Part shown: in pieces, positions 40,882 through 53,797 of the stretch | Position numbering within the stretch: position 1 is the first letter of the stretch | Layout: each line of letters opens with the position of its first letter | Assembly: GCF_000002875.2 (NCBI RefSeq) | Contig: NC_009407.2 | Span: forward strand, 292,001 to 356,000 | Reading direction: 5' to 3' | Origin: Leishmania infantum JPCM5 | Taxonomy: Eukaryota > Euglenozoa > Kinetoplastea > Trypanosomatida > Trypanosomatidae | Length of the DNA stretch: 64,000 bases | Notes under the pieces: generated by a model | Told to the model about the DNA's origin: nothing | Seen by the model: only the letters and a program-made list of their open reading frames with translations | The model's database searches: none | Position numbers and translations under genes: made by a program

Positions 40882-43699
40882 GGCTGGTGTGCCTTAGCCA
40901 CCTTTCCCCGTCTTCTTTTTCGCTAACGCTATTCCTACGGAGCTACTTGTACAACAGCAGATTATTGGCCACTGCCCGAGGTGTTTTGGTAAGCCGTTAT
41001 CCTATAGAAAGGAGTGCGTGTCAGCTTTCGAGTGAGCTGGTGCGCTGTGATGAAGGGCGGTGGATGTTCCCCCTTCGCGAGAGCAACGCCGGAGAGGAAG
41101 TGAAGTGCACGTAAACGGCAAGAAGAAATGGGTGGCTGGTAAAACAGGGCGAGGGACACCGCCAGCAAACACGCAGGCGCACACGTACGCGGGCCACGGT
41201 GAAGATGCTGAGAGACTCGAGCACTTCTTTCCCCGCCATCGCTTGGTGGCCATCAGCGAGCCTGCACCGTGTATGCAGTGATGCCGCTACAGGTGAGCTG
41301 GAGGTGAGTGAGACGGTGAATGCAAGACCGCATAAAACCCGCTGCGCAACGGTGCAGTTCTAGCACGTCGAACGGCCCTTAAGCAAGGCTTGAACTCAGT
41401 GAGGCAGAACTATCCACACTTCTTTCTCATTGTACCGAAACCGCTTCACTGGCGAGCTCGTACTCAGCACAAATGCCTATATTCTTCGTTTTTTTCTCTC
41501 TGTTTTTCGTGCTGCTGCTGTCACCACGCTTCTTCTCGTTAGTTACAGCGCTGGGGAATGAGGGAGAGAGAAATGGATTTCAGTCCGTCTTCAGCTCGCG
41601 TGCTCACGCACAGGGAAAGAGGAGCGAACCGAAACGGGGGAATGAAAACACACAGAAACGCAAAAGAGGCACAAAGACGAGCATGCCGTCCTCGTGGGAT
41701 GGATGCCGCCGAAAATGCAATCCCACCATCGGCCTGTGTGCAAAGCCCACCTCGTCACGCACACACACATATATATATATATATACACCGTGTTTGTGCA
41801 CAGGATTCGTTCCGTGAACAGAAATCGCACGCACCGACAAAATATGGCACACATGCACACGTACACACACACACACATATATATATACATATGAAAATGC
41901 AGAAGTCTTCCCGCTACTTTTTCGTTGTTGTTGCTGCGGGCTTGTTCGCCCGCCACGGCGTCCAAAGAGCAAGGATGCAAGGATGGTAAATATAGCGAGG
42001 CTGGTGTCTTGTGAGCGACTTGCTTAGGCAAGGGAGCGTGGGATGGAAATGGGGGACGAGCACGGGAATCCGCGTGACATGAATGGCAAGGCATCAGATT
42101 GGGCGTAAGGTGTAGCCGACACGCCTGTGTGCGACCGCGTGCTTGACGGGGTGGTGGTGGACAACGATGGAGGGAGAAGGAAATGGAAGGGAGGGAAAGG
42201 CAGGGCAGAGATGGAGATAGAAATGGAAAACAACAAATGGAGAAAAGAAACACGAGCAAGATAAAAGGGGAAATATATAGAGAGAGTGAAAAGGAGTCAA
42301 AAGAAAAAGAAAGACTCTTACACAAACGTATACGCGTAACGGCGAGGTTGTAAGAGAGACACGTCGACACGCGTCGACGAACAACATCAGTCACCGCCAC
42401 CGCCACAGCAAGAATAAGCGCACCTGCAGCGCATATCCTCAAAGACACACGTACACACAAAAAAAAGGGAAAAATAATACATGGCGAAGAGGAAAGGGAA
42501 GAAGAGTGTGAGGGGTTTGGAGAAGAGGGAGGAGGGCAAGGGACAATGAATGAGAAAGTAAGGAAGAACCAAAAAAAAAAGAGAGAACGCGCGCGTGTTT
42601 AGGTATGTCGAAGTGTCCATTTAAAGAGTGAAAACAGACGTACTCATCAATCGAGAAGGAACCGAGAGAGAGTAAGAAAGAGGTTGGGGAAGTACACAAA
42701 TATGAGCATATATGTGTACCTATACCTATGCGCATACATATATGTGTGTATATATATATGCATACCCATAGACACACATAGAGTTCAGCAAGACCCGGCA
42801 ATCAAAGAAAAAGAAGACGAAGAAAAACAAATACCGAAAGGAGAGTATGTATGTGTGTGTGTGTGTGTGTGTTTGTGTGTAGGGAGGGAGGGAGGGAAGG
42901 GGAGAGTGGGGAAAAGAAACAAGCGCACAGGGAAGCAGAAGCAGCACTAGGTAGACAGGGAAGCGAGCAACATGCAAGGGTGTATCCAAACGAAAAGAAA
43001 AAAGCAAAGAAACATGGAGACACACAGCACAGCGATACGTACAAAAAGAAGAAAATCGGTAAAAAAGGAAAGAAAAGAGAGAGCAAGGGAGACAGGGAAG
43101 TATTCCATCAGAAGAGAGAGAGCAACAGATAAAACAGAGATTCTGCGTTCTAAATCCTACGCTTCGTTTGTTTCGGCTGCCCCCTTTCATCATCGGCCCC
43201 AGTATGATAAGTTAGCGCTGCATGTTGCGGACACGTGCGCCAACGTTTCCCGCGTGTGCCTTTCTGCTCTTGACGATGTTCTGCCTTTTTACTCGTTGTG
43301 TCACGCCTGTAGCTGCACTGCCGCTCCTTTCCAGTGAAGGAATTCACCTTCCTTTCACTTTCTCGTGCCACGGCTCCCAAAAAAAAAAGTCGGCGTGTTT
43401 GAGCAAGGTGATGTGCGTCTACCTTGTTTTTTTTCTTTTCGCCTCCAAGTGTCCCTTCTGCCACGATCAACTCAGCAAAGTATATGCATACAACCTCAGC
43501 TCACCTACTTTTGTTACATGACAGCTATGTCAAGGGCGCCGGGCCGACCAACACCGGTGGAAGCCGCTCCGCCCACTGCATGCAGCGCAGACTAGGTCCA
43601 CGGTCAGGCTCGTCATCACTGCAATGCAGCAAAGGCAGAGAAAAAAAAGAATACGACGTGGATGTATCTACTTGTTGAATCGCCAACGCGATCCGTAGT

Positions 43700-44060
43700 A
43701 AGCTGGCAAAAGCGTCATGATGGTCGCAGGCCTCTTCGGCACTGCGCTAGTCCAGGCCTGCCCGCCAACACCACGAGTCCGCAACCGTACCCAAGGACAT
43801 GCTGTAGGGTTTTGGCTTTCCCACAGAGTTGATGCTACACCCTGCTATCGCGCACAAAGAGGTGGCCGCTGTGATCAGGTTACGCCCAGAGAAGAAATAA
43901 AAAAAAAGCAGCGGCGCTGCCCGTACTATGGAAGTGTGGTACGCCCTCTGCCTCTTGCCATCCACTTCACTTTTACAACGAGACTGACGATGCCGCTACT
44001 GGTCGCACCCCTCGTACCGTTATTTAGCGCTTCCACCGCACATTACGCTGCATAGCCAAC
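43700..44060 (-). mobile_element. Possible short retroposon relic
   Basis: A GC-richer island. Read on the minus strand, 43715-43800 (TGCGGACTCGTGG...GGCAGGCCTGGA) resembles the block near 10170-10240. No frame is intact. Weak call based on one short similarity. Confidence 0.3.
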
Positions 44061-44471
44061 GGTCCTCTTTCGGTTAGGTTTTTGCTCCTAAGTTGTTGTT
44101 GCTTTTTTCACATTCCTTGGCCTCCTCGACAAACAGCTAGCCGATGTACTAAAGCCGCGATGCGCATGTGCACACACACGCGCAGACCTACAAGCACAAA
44201 CCAACACGTGTACGTGCAGACATGCTTCCGCGATTACCATGCTGCCGCGTGGCCAGTAGCCCCCCTCCCTCGCCCCATCGTTCCTTTTCCTCCTCGCCTC
44301 CAAGTCACGGCTTAAAGTGAGCTGGACAAGTCTTTTGTTTATTCTGCGTGCTTGGGGCCCTGGTTCACCTCTCACCTCTTGGTAGCCCATCCCTCTTTGT
44401 CGCTTCTTTTTTTTTGACGTCATGCACGCGGGTGCCAGAGCACGCATGCAAGATCGCTTTTCTCCTCTCTC

Positions 44472-44530
44472 TATACATACATATACATATATATACATAT
44501 GCATATACATATGCATATATACATATACAT
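44472..44530. repeat. ATACAT/ATGCAT-type simple repeat
   Basis: Alternating purine-pyrimidine run of ACATAT and GCATAT units, in the presumed 3' UTR of acetyl-CoA synthetase about 75 bases after its stop codon. Confidence 0.85.
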
Positions 44531-44602
44531 ACACTTCTCCTTCGTTTCTGTTTGCTTCTACATATCGCTTCTTTATGTAAATCATCAATGCTGTCTTCGC
44601 GT

Positions 44603-46690
44603 CTACTTTTCATCCACCCACTTCGCACGCGAGCGCTTCAGCGCCTCCACGACGGTGGGGTCTGCCAGGGTCGAGGTGTCGCCCAGGTCGTCGTCGTTGT
44701 GCGTGGCGATCTTGCGCAGGATGCGGCGCACAATCTTGCCGGAGCGCGTTTTGGGCAGTCCTTCCTGCGCGGGGTGAAGCACGTCCGGCGTGGCCAGCGG
44801 GCCAATCACCTTGCGCACAGTCGCCTTCACCGCCGCCAGCAGCTCGGGCGTCACCTCCGTCCCCTGGCGGAACGTAAGGAAGACGTAGATGCCCTCACCC
44901 TTGATGTTGTGAGGGAAGCCGACGACGGCGCTCTCCACCACGGCCGGGTGGGTGTTGACGGCGTCTTCGATCTCGCTGGTGCCGATGCGGTGCCCGCTCA
45001 CGTTCAGCACGTCATCGACGCGGCCCGTGATCCAGTAATAGCCGTCCGAGTCGCGGCGAGCACCGTCGCCTGTCATGTAGTACCCGTCCACGCCAAAGTA
45101 GGTTTTCTCAAAGCGTGCGTGGTCACCGTAGATGGTGCGGGCCATACCAGGCCACGGCGCGCGAATGGCGAGCAGGCCCTCCGCGGGGCCCTGCTTCTCA
45201 TGCAGCTTCATGGGGTCGAGAATAACCGGCTGGACACCGAAGAACGGCAGCGTTGCACTACCGGGTTTCATGGGGGTGCAGCCCGGCATCGGTGTAATCA
45301 TGTGGCCGCCCGTCTCGGTCTGCCACCACGTGTCCGACACATCGCAGTGGCCCTCGCCGCCGACATCGCGCAGCCACTTCCACGCCTCCACGTTGATCGG
45401 CTCGCCGACAGAGCCCAGCACACGCAGGGTGCTGCGGTTGCCCACCTTGACGTAGTCGTCGCCGGCCTGCATGAGGGAGCGGATCGCGGTGGGCGCGGTG
45501 TAGAGGATGGACACCTTGTACTTCTCGACGAGCTGCCACCAGCGCGAGTAGTCGGGGTAGTTCGGCACACCCTCGAACAGCACCGACGTGGCGCAGTGGA
45601 TCATCGGACCATACACGACGTAGCTGTGGCCTGTGATCCAGCCAATATCAGCCGTGCAGAAGTACACGTCGTCCATGTGGTAGTCGAAGCTGTACATGAA
45701 GGTGGTGGAGGCGTACACCATGTAGCCCGCCGTCGTGTGCACGATGGCTTTGGGTTTCCCTGTGCTGCCGGAGGTGTAGAGCAGGAACAGCACATCCTCC
45801 GCGTCCATCCACTCCACCGGGCACTCCTCGTGCTGCTCCGGCGTCAGTCGGGCTAAGGCATCGCCGTACCAGGTATCTCGGCCTTCCTTCATCTTGCAGG
45901 ATTGACGGTTCATGTTTTCGAATACGAGACACGGGACGTTGCACCCAAGGACGCTGCAGTCGTCCAGGGCCTGGTCCGCGATTGTCTTGAGCAGAATCGG
46001 CTTATCACCGCGAGAGGACGCGTCAGCAGTGATGATGAGCTTCGGGCTGCAGTCCGTGACACGAGTCACGATCGCCTGAGCCGAAAATCCGCCAAAGATG
46101 ACACTGGCCACCGCACCGATGCGGGCGCAGGCGAGCATGGCCACCGCAGCGAACGGGATCATGGGTAGATACAGGCCAACGCGGTCGCCCTTTGCAATAC
46201 CGTACTGGTACTTCAGCACGTTCGCCAGCTCCACCACCCTCGTGTACATGCTGCCGTACGTGACTGCTTCCGTCACACTCGGGTCGTTGCCTTCAAAGTA
46301 AAAGCACACGCGATCCTTGTGCGCCGGCAGGTGGCGGTCCAACGCGTTGTAGCAGACGTTCGTCACGGCGCCCTCGAACCACTTCACAAAGATGGGGCCC
46401 TTGGATTTGTCGAAGTTGTACGACTTGACGTGCTGGTCATCCGGCCAGGTCGTCTTCCAGTAGAAGTCGCGCCGTGCAATTTCGGCCCAGAAGGCGTCAT
46501 TGTGCTCGATGGAGTACTCGTAGATGCGCATGCGAGAGCCGAGGTGGGGGCCGACGTGCGACTTTTTCCCGTTCGCCTCTGTCGGCTCCACAACGTTCGA
46601 GTCCAACACCCTCTTGAAGTCGCATACATGCTGCGAGACTGACAGCGGGCTGTTCGGAGTCACCGGACTGGAGACGACTTTGCTGCTCAT
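44603..46690 (-). CDS. ACS: Acetyl-CoA synthetase (AMP-forming)
   Basis: A 695-residue adenylate-forming enzyme that converts acetate, ATP and CoA to acetyl-CoA, AMP and diphosphate. Visible motifs: the phosphate loop YTSGSTGKPK (305-314), WWQTETGGH (455-463), YYMTGDGARRDSDGYYWITGR (537-557, ATP-binding Asp and hinge region), VSGHRIGTSEIE (564-575), and the C-terminal TRSGKIVRR with Lys652, the lysine that is acetylated in relatives. Length is normal for the family. The C-terminus (WVDEK) has no peroxisomal signal and the N-terminus is not a clear presequence, so a cytosolic site is likely; in T. brucei this enzyme feeds fatty acid synthesis. The frame opens to 46870, but the predicted acceptor at 46829 removes that part, supporting the ATG at 46690. 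Confidence 0.97.
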   Translation of the reverse strand: MSSKVVSSPVTPNSPLSVSQHVCDFKRVLDSNVVEPTEANGKKSHVGPHLGSRMRIYEYSIEHNDAFWAEIARRDFYWKTTWPDDQHVKSYNFDKSKGPIFVKWFEGAVTNVCYNALDRHLPAHKDRVCFYFEGNDPSVTEAVTYGSMYTRVVELANVLKYQYGIAKGDRVGLYLPMIPFAAVAMLACARIGAVASVIFGGFSAQAIVTRVTDCSPKLIITADASSRGDKPILLKTIADQALDDCSVLGCNVPCLVFENMNRQSCKMKEGRDTWYGDALARLTPEQHEECPVEWMDAEDVLFLLYTSGSTGKPKAIVHTTAGYMVYASTTFMYSFDYHMDDVYFCTADIGWITGHSYVVYGPMIHCATSVLFEGVPNYPDYSRWWQLVEKYKVSILYTAPTAIRSLMQAGDDYVKVGNRSTLRVLGSVGEPINVEAWKWLRDVGGEGHCDVSDTWWQTETGGHMITPMPGCTPMKPGSATLPFFGVQPVILDPMKLHEKQGPAEGLLAIRAPWPGMARTIYGDHARFEKTYFGVDGYYMTGDGARRDSDGYYWITGRVDDVLNVSGHRIGTSEIEDAVNTHPAVVESAVVGFPHNIKGEGIYVFLTFRQGTEVTPELLAAVKATVRKVIGPLATPDVLHPAQEGLPKTRSGKIVRRILRKIATHNDDDLGDTSTLADPTVVEALKRSRAKWVDEK

Positions 46691-46728
46691 CTTGTCGAAG
46701 AGCGCGTTCTTTTCTTTATGTGTCTGTC

Positions 46729-46733
<5 letters not shown>

Positions 46734-46760
<27 letters not shown>
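46734..46760. repeat. CA repeat in the acetyl-CoA synthetase 5' UTR
   Basis: About 13 GT units on the plus strand (CA in the mRNA), between the predicted splice site and the start codon. Confidence 0.85.
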
Positions 46761-46828
46761 CGTATATGTAGATTTACAGGTATAAAGGTGTATCGAGAAC
46801 ACAGAAGAGCGCCGACGCAAGGGGAGTG

Positions 46829-46933
46829 TCTGCGCGAGAGAACGCGAGCGCGAGCGCGAAAGGGGAGCACGGACGAGAGAAGAAGGGAAGACGGGACAGA
46901 CAGCGAGACAGGCGAACAAGGGAAAAAAGCAAG
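46829..46933 (-). promoter_or_regulatory. Trans-splice acceptor of acetyl-CoA synthetase (predicted)
   Basis: On the minus strand, about 103 bases free of AG and rich in C/T (TTCCCTTCTTCTCTCGTCC region) end in GCGCAG (46830-46829). The resulting 5' UTR is 138 bases and contains the CA repeat. Confidence 0.55.
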
Positions 46934-47507
46934 CTGTCACTGCGTCTGTATACACGGTGAGGACGATGCCGGCAAATCTGTACTCGTAGGCTTAGGCAAG
47001 AGCTCGGAGAAGGAACAACTCCAAAAAAAAGGATAAGACACACACACAGAAAAGAAAAAGAGAATCGCTTCAGCCACTACCGGGATGTGGACAGAGGGAG
47101 TACAGAGAAGGACGGGTAAAGGCAGGGAAGAGCCACGAGAGGAGGCGCCTCTCTTTTTCTTCGCTTTTTGTGTACTTGTGTGTAAGGAGAAAGAGGGTGC
47201 GCGCGTGTGCGTCCGTCCGTCCGAGCGTGTAGGGGGAGGGGGAGGGTGCGACTGGTGTGGAAAACGCATCAGCAAGCAGGAGAAGGCAAGAAGGAGTGGG
47301 TGTGAATGAGTGGAAGTTCCTACGGCAACGAGGGTTTGGAAAGGTATGTACTCCGCGCATAAAAGGATGGTAACTTCAAAGAGAGAGGTTGACCAAGGAA
47401 AGAAGAGGAGATGTCGCGGTGAGCGCGAAGTAAAGTGCGCCGAGGCAGGCTCACACGCACGCATAGAAAGACAGCGCAGCACTCGGAGAAAGCGAGAAAA
47501 AAATTTT

Positions 47508-48147
47508 CTTCAACGCGTCCATCCTTCCACAGAGCATCAGACCAACTCCACGCTCGAGCGCCCCCCTCCCGGCCTGTGACAGACCCCTCCCCATCCGCGT
47601 CGTGCAATGCAGTCCTAGACACACGCGCTACAGGTATTCCGCCTCAGCTATCTGAGCGCGGTCTCTGCCCCGAACGCCACCCCACCCACCCGCCGCCCCG
47701 CAGGTCGCCTCACAGCCGCTCCCATTGTGCCGGTCCCGACCTGGCGCGCGCCCCCCCCGGGAGGGCCACGCATGCTCCACACACTGGTAGGTAGCGAGAG
47801 GGCCGGGGGTGGAATACGCTCGAGTCACGCTGACACGCTGTCCATCATATGGATGGCGCAGACGTGTACGCGGTTGCAGGCCGCTCCGACGCAGCGCCAC
47901 CCGGAACACAACTGCCGACATCATCAGCGCTACATCGCTATGACTTCCCTACGTCGTGGGTACTCAACCCTGCCAACACCAGAAGGTGGCTCGGCATTGG
48001 CAGCGGATAGCGGGGGGCCTGTATGGCTCCCCCTCCCCCACACACACACGCACACACGGAGCGGGGGCCACTGGAGCCTGCCATACCACGCGCTGAGGTG
48101 TCCCCCGTCATGAGGGTGTGGACAGCAGTGCACGCGACGACGGGAAA
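47508..48147 (-). mobile_element. SIDER2 retroposon, copy 1
   Basis: Bases 47508-48097 equal 53798-54387 with no difference or gap found on line-by-line comparison. Read on the minus strand it has the look of Leishmania SIDER2: start CACTGCTGTCCACACCCTCATGA, end GGATGGACGCGTTGAAG followed by an A-rich stretch. This copy extends about 50 bases further at its 5' end than copy 2. It lies in the long downstream region of the RNA-binding protein gene; SIDER2 in 3' UTRs is known to promote mRNA decay. Confidence 0.75.
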
Positions 48148-51100
48148 AAATGAAGAGGAAGATACAGGGCCCAACTTGCCCCTAGGAAGCGTACGAAGGC
48201 GTAGATCAAACACACAGCCGTACAAGAAAGCACAAGAAAAAGGAATTAGGGGAAGGAAAAGGGAGAAAGGCTGAGTCATAACCCTTCGTCATCGCAGTCG
48301 CACGCCTCTTTCGGATCATGTCCGTGCGCTTGCCTCTTCGTGGATCTGTTCGGTGTACCGATGGTGTGATGCGCTGCCATAATGCTCGCAGTGGAGGAGT
48401 GTAAAAGGATAGAAGAGAGTTGAAGGGTGCGGGCCGGAGGGTGTTGGGGTGTTGGTGAGGGGGTGGTGTGCGGTTTCGCAGAGGAAAAGGGGCCGAAGAC
48501 TGGAAAAGGAAAGGAGCGGAGAAGCCGAGACAAGAAAAAAAAGGAGACAGACAGAGACAAGACTGCGAAGGACTAGCGAAACGACGGGGGAGGAGGGGGT
48601 AGGAATGCACACATCGAGTGGACGCGCAGCATTCTTGTGTGTTTCTTTCTTTTGTTTTTGGTCTTTGCGGAACCAAGACGAACCAGAAAAAAAAAATAGG
48701 TCGCAGCCCGACACCGACGCACAGCCACACACACACACACACGAGACAGGCAAGCCTTGAACCCAAAGGAGCAAGAACGTAAAAAAAAACGAAAAATTGA
48801 GGGGAAAGAAAGAAAGAGGAAGGAGAAGTAGTCGCAGAGGCGGCAAGTCAGAAGACACGAGAGAGAGAGGAGACACACCAACGAACAAAGAGGGAGGAAC
48901 GTAGGACTTCTTCACGTGTGCGTGTGTGTGTGGCTGTGCGTTTTCTTCGTCGTTAGCGGGGGAGGAGGGAGAGGGAGGTGCGGAAAGAAGGAGGTGAAAA
49001 AGGAAGAGGATGGGGGTGGGAGTGGGGAGGAGGGGGAAAGGGTCAAGACCTCCACACGCACGCACACACACACACACACATGCGCGGGCGAAGACGAAAC
49101 CAAAAGATGTAAACACGCAAAAGAAAAAAAAAGAGGGTAAAAACAAACTCTATGTTTCTTTCCTTTTTCCTTAGCAGCAAGAACAACAAGAAGGCGAGAC
49201 ACACACACACATGAAATAAGAGGGGGGAAGAGAGAGAAGGGAAAAGCCGAGGCTATGTTACGTGTTACTTGATACGCGCTTCAACATCACAAATAAGCAC
49301 CAGAAGACAAGAGAAAAGAGGGACGAAATCGATAAAGCAACGAAAGAAAAAGAAAACTGAAAAGCGAAACAACACAATAAAGAAAATCAAAAGACCAGCG
49401 CAAGAGAGCAAATTCACGAGCAAGAATACAAAAAAAAAGAAAAAAAGAATAATAACAGTAAAGAAATGAATACTAGAGGTGAGCGCCAAAACTGACCGAG
49501 GCAAAACAAAAAAAAAGCGAACAGGAGAGACGAGCACACATGAAAGGAAACAGTAAAAAAAAAAAGAGAGGGGAGAAAGAGCAACAAGGGGAAAAATGGC
49601 GATAAAAGAGAGACACGCACGCATACACACGCAATCGGAGACAGAAACAAAAAGGAAAGAGAAAGAACGACATGTGGAAGAGAGAACATGAGCAGGACGA
49701 GAACAGGCACAACAAAACGACAACAAGGCGTGAAGACGTACACAACAACGACAAAAAAAAACGACAGAAAACAAAAAACAGAAGGAGGGGAGACAAGAGA
49801 GAGTCGAGGTGAACAACAATACAAAGAGAGCAGGCACAAGAGAAATTAAGCGTACAGAAGGCGAAGACAAAAAAAAAAACGAAGTAGACTAACAGCGTAA
49901 AAAAAAAAAATGAGAACAGGAGCGTCGGAGAAACACATACACGTAACACAGAAGAAGCACAACAACCATAGAGCATGTCAGCAAGAAAGGAAGTGTGCAG
50001 ACAGTGATAGCTTAAAGAGGGAGATCCACGTCCGGGAGGGGGGGGTGGGAGCTCGGAGCACGTGTCGCTGTGCTGGGCGCCGCCCTGCCCCTCCTCCTCC
50101 TCCTCCCCTTCCCATCCGCGACCGCCTTCACCTCCAACATTCAAGTGAAAAGACAATAAAAGGAGAGAGAAAACAAGAGGGCCAAAGGGCACAGCGGCAC
50201 ACACTCGCGCGTGTCGTCACGTGTGGGTGCCCTCGCGGATACGTGGGTAAGTCCAAGAGAGAACAAGGAGGGAGGGAGAGAGCGAGAGGAAAAGAGTGGG
50301 AAGGTGTCTTGAGGCGCAATATTCTTTGTTTGTTGCTGTTGTTGTTCCGTTTCGAGACAAGGCGCTGAGGAATGAAGCGGTGGGACGAGTCAACGAATAG
50401 AGACAAACAAACAACGGCAAATTAAAAAAGAAACCGAGAAAAAAAAACGAATAACGGTGGGATACACACACACGTGATAGAAACGGGCGGGAGGGGTAAG
50501 GGCTAGGGGAAGAAGGTGTTGCACACATGTGCCCGTCCTTGTCGCATCTTTCCATCTCTCCTCTTTCGTTTGCTCTAGTATGGATGTGTGTGGGGGTAGG
50601 GAGGGTGGTGAGCGGAGAAGAGGAGGAAAGTGCTCTACGTGAAGCGGATTGAGGACTTTTTTGTTTCTTCGTTATGGTTGTCCGTATTACGCTAATAGAT
50701 GGGGGGAAGAATAAGAGAAGTACCGATACTGCTGTGCGTCTGTACGTGTGCGTATGTGTTTCCTTTGTTTTGTTGTTTTGTTCTTTTTTCCTTTATTATT
50801 ATTATTGCCTTCCTTTCCACGATCTTCTCCTTTTTCGTTTCCTTGGATTCGTGTTTGATGTTGGTCTGCACGTCAGAACATTACGGAAGTAGACGCGTTG
50901 TTCGCATGTTCTTTGTCTTTTTTTTTTCGTGTGGTGTGCGTGAGCGTGTTGAGCGTCCATGTGGATTGAGGCGCGCCTTGAAAGAGGAAAAAAAAAGACA
51001 CCAGCCAAATCAAGCGAAGGAAAAAAAAAACAAAGGTAAAGCATAAAACAACCAAACGCACAACCCAACCCAACAGCATAAAAGCGGCCTCTGTCCACCT

Positions 51101-53797
51101 GATTTATCGTGTCACTTGTTTGTTTTTCCTTCCCTTCCTCTCCTTCCTTCTTGCTATTTGTTTTGGTTTCGCTTTCATCTCCCCACCACCTGTACTCTGC
51201 AAAGGCCTTCTTTTTTTTTCGCACGCACATACGCACGTGTGTGCGTGTGTGCGTGTGTGCGTGTGTGCGTGTGTGCGTGTGTGCGTGTGTGTGTTCTCTA
51301 TCTGTCGCTCTCGCGATCCCGTGTGTTCGATTTTTTTTGATGAGTTTTGTAACGTATTCGTTTGCGGAGAAGGACCTTCATAAAAGGGGAGGAGAGTAAA
51401 AATAAAAATGGTAAGTGGAAAGAGAGAGGACAGACCTACAACACGAGAATCCCAACGAATAGAAAGAAAAATGCGAAAAGCAGCAGCGTCAAGAACACCA
51501 GCTGCACCGCTAAATTTTCAAGAACAATCAAAAATAAAATGCCTACACATACTGAGTGTGTGCATTTTATGCTGCTGCCGTTTGTGTTTGCCATACCGGC
51601 TGCTGTCGCCTCGCTGACCGGATCCCCCACCTCGCAGGGTTGGGGGGAGAGCTGAGAGGAGGGCCAGTGAGGAGTGCCACCACGTCGTAAAGGTGCACTG
51701 TACCTGCGCGTTCTTTTAGTATTGCTCGGGCAGTACACACACACACACACCCGACGATGCGCACACATGCGCTGACAAGCACACACACGCGCACACCATG
51801 ATGGGTTTAGGATTAGTCGCTAAAGAACCAAGAGAAAAAGGGACGAGGATGCACAAAAAGGCGTACACAAAGTGGGCCTGTGCGCGCATCCACAGTGAGA
51901 GAGAACGCCCATCTTTAGCATGATTGAGCGATTCTTGTTTTTTCTGTTCTTGTTGTCCTGAAAGAGCCGGAAGGGATTGGGTGTGTGTGTGTGGGGGGGG
52001 GGGGGGGGTCTGCTGTCCGGCGCGTTGAGGTTGTCAACGCCACATCAGAGCACTCATTCACCTCCACGGCTAAGTGCCTTTGGTTTTTTTATCCAGACCG
52101 AAACCCGAAGAAAAAAAGAAAGACATGAACGGAACGCGAAACTCCACACAGGCGCCTGGCCATGGAGAGAGAACTACGATCCGCGAAGAGACAGAGCACA
52201 CCACACACTTACATTCAAAATAGAGAGTTGAACGCAATGCCATGTGCACTGTTTTTTTTTTGTTGTTGGGGGAGGGGAGGAGGAGGGGGAAGGGTGTTGT
52301 TGTTATTAATAGCGTTTCATTCGCCCACAGGGGAAACGGAAAAAATATAATAAAACACACACACACACAAGCACACACCAGCAGACATACGCATACAACT
52401 ACAGCCCTCCAAACTCTGGTTGCACTACGGCTAACGGAGACAACATAAAAATGAAGAAAAAGAAATACAAGCAAAGCAAAAAACGCAGATAATAAAAAAA
52501 GAGAGATACGGCGACAAGCAGGCGGGCGGGCAGAGAGATGCGGTGCGTGGCTGGCACAAATAAGAAGGAAGCAAGAGGCACATACGCATACACATACACA
52601 TACACGTATATAGATAGATATACATAGATTTGATATTGATACACTCCGATAAGTGAGCCGGAAACCGAGGGGGTAACGGTGTGCGCGCAAACAGATATAC
52701 ATATACAAACGTATAAAACCTACGCCTGCCAAGAACGTGAAGAAAAAAAATGTGGAGTAAAGTCGCCCACAACGACATCAGTAAACCAGTGAATCGACGA
52801 TAGGGCTATAAAGGCACACACGGCCAAAACACAGAAGCCACAAAACATTTTAAACACACACACAGGGAGAAAGAGAGGGGCACATCAACAACGAAAGGCA
52901 AAAACAGAAAAAAAAAACAGCGGGAGGAGCGGGTGCAGCACGCGGTGAAACACTGAAAAGGCGAACACTGAAAGAAAAGTGCACCTGCATGTATCCAGCT
53001 GGGACGAAAAAAAGGCAAAAAATCCAAAGGAAAATACGAAACGAGAGAAGCAGCAACGCGGATTCGTGTTGCGCGCAATGGCCGTGGGGGGAACGAGAAG
53101 GAGGCAGACCACAGCAGAAAGACTTCAAAAACAAACATGAAAAAAACTAACCAGTAAAGACACGCGTTACCACGACAACAAAAACGCGAAACCGGGAAAA
53201 AAAATAAAAGGTTTACACTACAATGAAGCACAACAGGAGGTATTACGGGCGTACATTTTCTGCGTGTAAAGCATGCGTGAAAGACGAAGAGAGGAACAAT
53301 CAAGAAGCTCTTCGCCACTCTCTGCATCCCGCCGCATCAAAGACGGCCGTAGCGCACCTGCGCAGAGGCACTGTATCATCATCAAGCTAAACCAGGAAGA
53401 AAGGAGAAATAGAAGCCACGACGACCACAATGGCAACGCGGCAGTGAGAACAGGAGAAAGGCACCTCGTAAAAAGAAGAAAGGAGATAAGGGTTCACGAT
53501 GGGGGGAGGATGAGAAAACGAGAGCAGGGCACGCGTTAAAAGGAAGCGTCGAGCAAGGCGAAAGAAAGGAGCAGACGCTATCTCCATCGAGGAGGAACAG
53601 CAAAGAACCGACACAAGGAAGAACAGCAGCAGGCAGAGACACATACATACGCACATGCAGGGTAGCATATGAGCCTAGAAGGGAGACGATGAGAAGCGTG
53701 CCAACAACACACAGCATTCAAAAAGCAGCACGATCATCTGCTGTACTGCAAAGCAAGCTCATCCTCTACTGAAACACACGTAACCCATCGTTTTCGG
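48148..53797. other. Long gene-free region between two SIDER2 copies
   Basis: About 5.6 kb without a supported gene. The plus strand is very purine-rich (49240-49900 is almost only A and G with some C). There are several A8-A10 runs, a GTGTGTGC repeat at 51237-51294 and a G16 run at 51993-52008. It probably forms part of a very long 3' UTR of the RNA-binding protein mRNA or true intergenic DNA. Confidence 0.55.
51237..51294. repeat. GTGTGTGC microsatellite
   Basis: About six to seven copies of an 8-base unit, followed by plain GT. Confidence 0.9.

Larger units (their letters stand above)
40882..44602. other. Intergenic region downstream of acetyl-CoA synthetase
   Basis: About 3.7 kb without a supported gene. 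It holds TA and CA runs near 41768-41790 and 41860-41892, a GT run at 42849-42871, and an ATACAT/ATGCAT repeat at 44472-44530. The right side is probably the 3' UTR of the synthetase. Confidence 0.55.

Noticed and set aside
47628..47924. 98-codon minus frame identical at 53918-54214
   Set aside because: Identical only because it lies in the duplicated SIDER2; SIDER elements do not code for protein.
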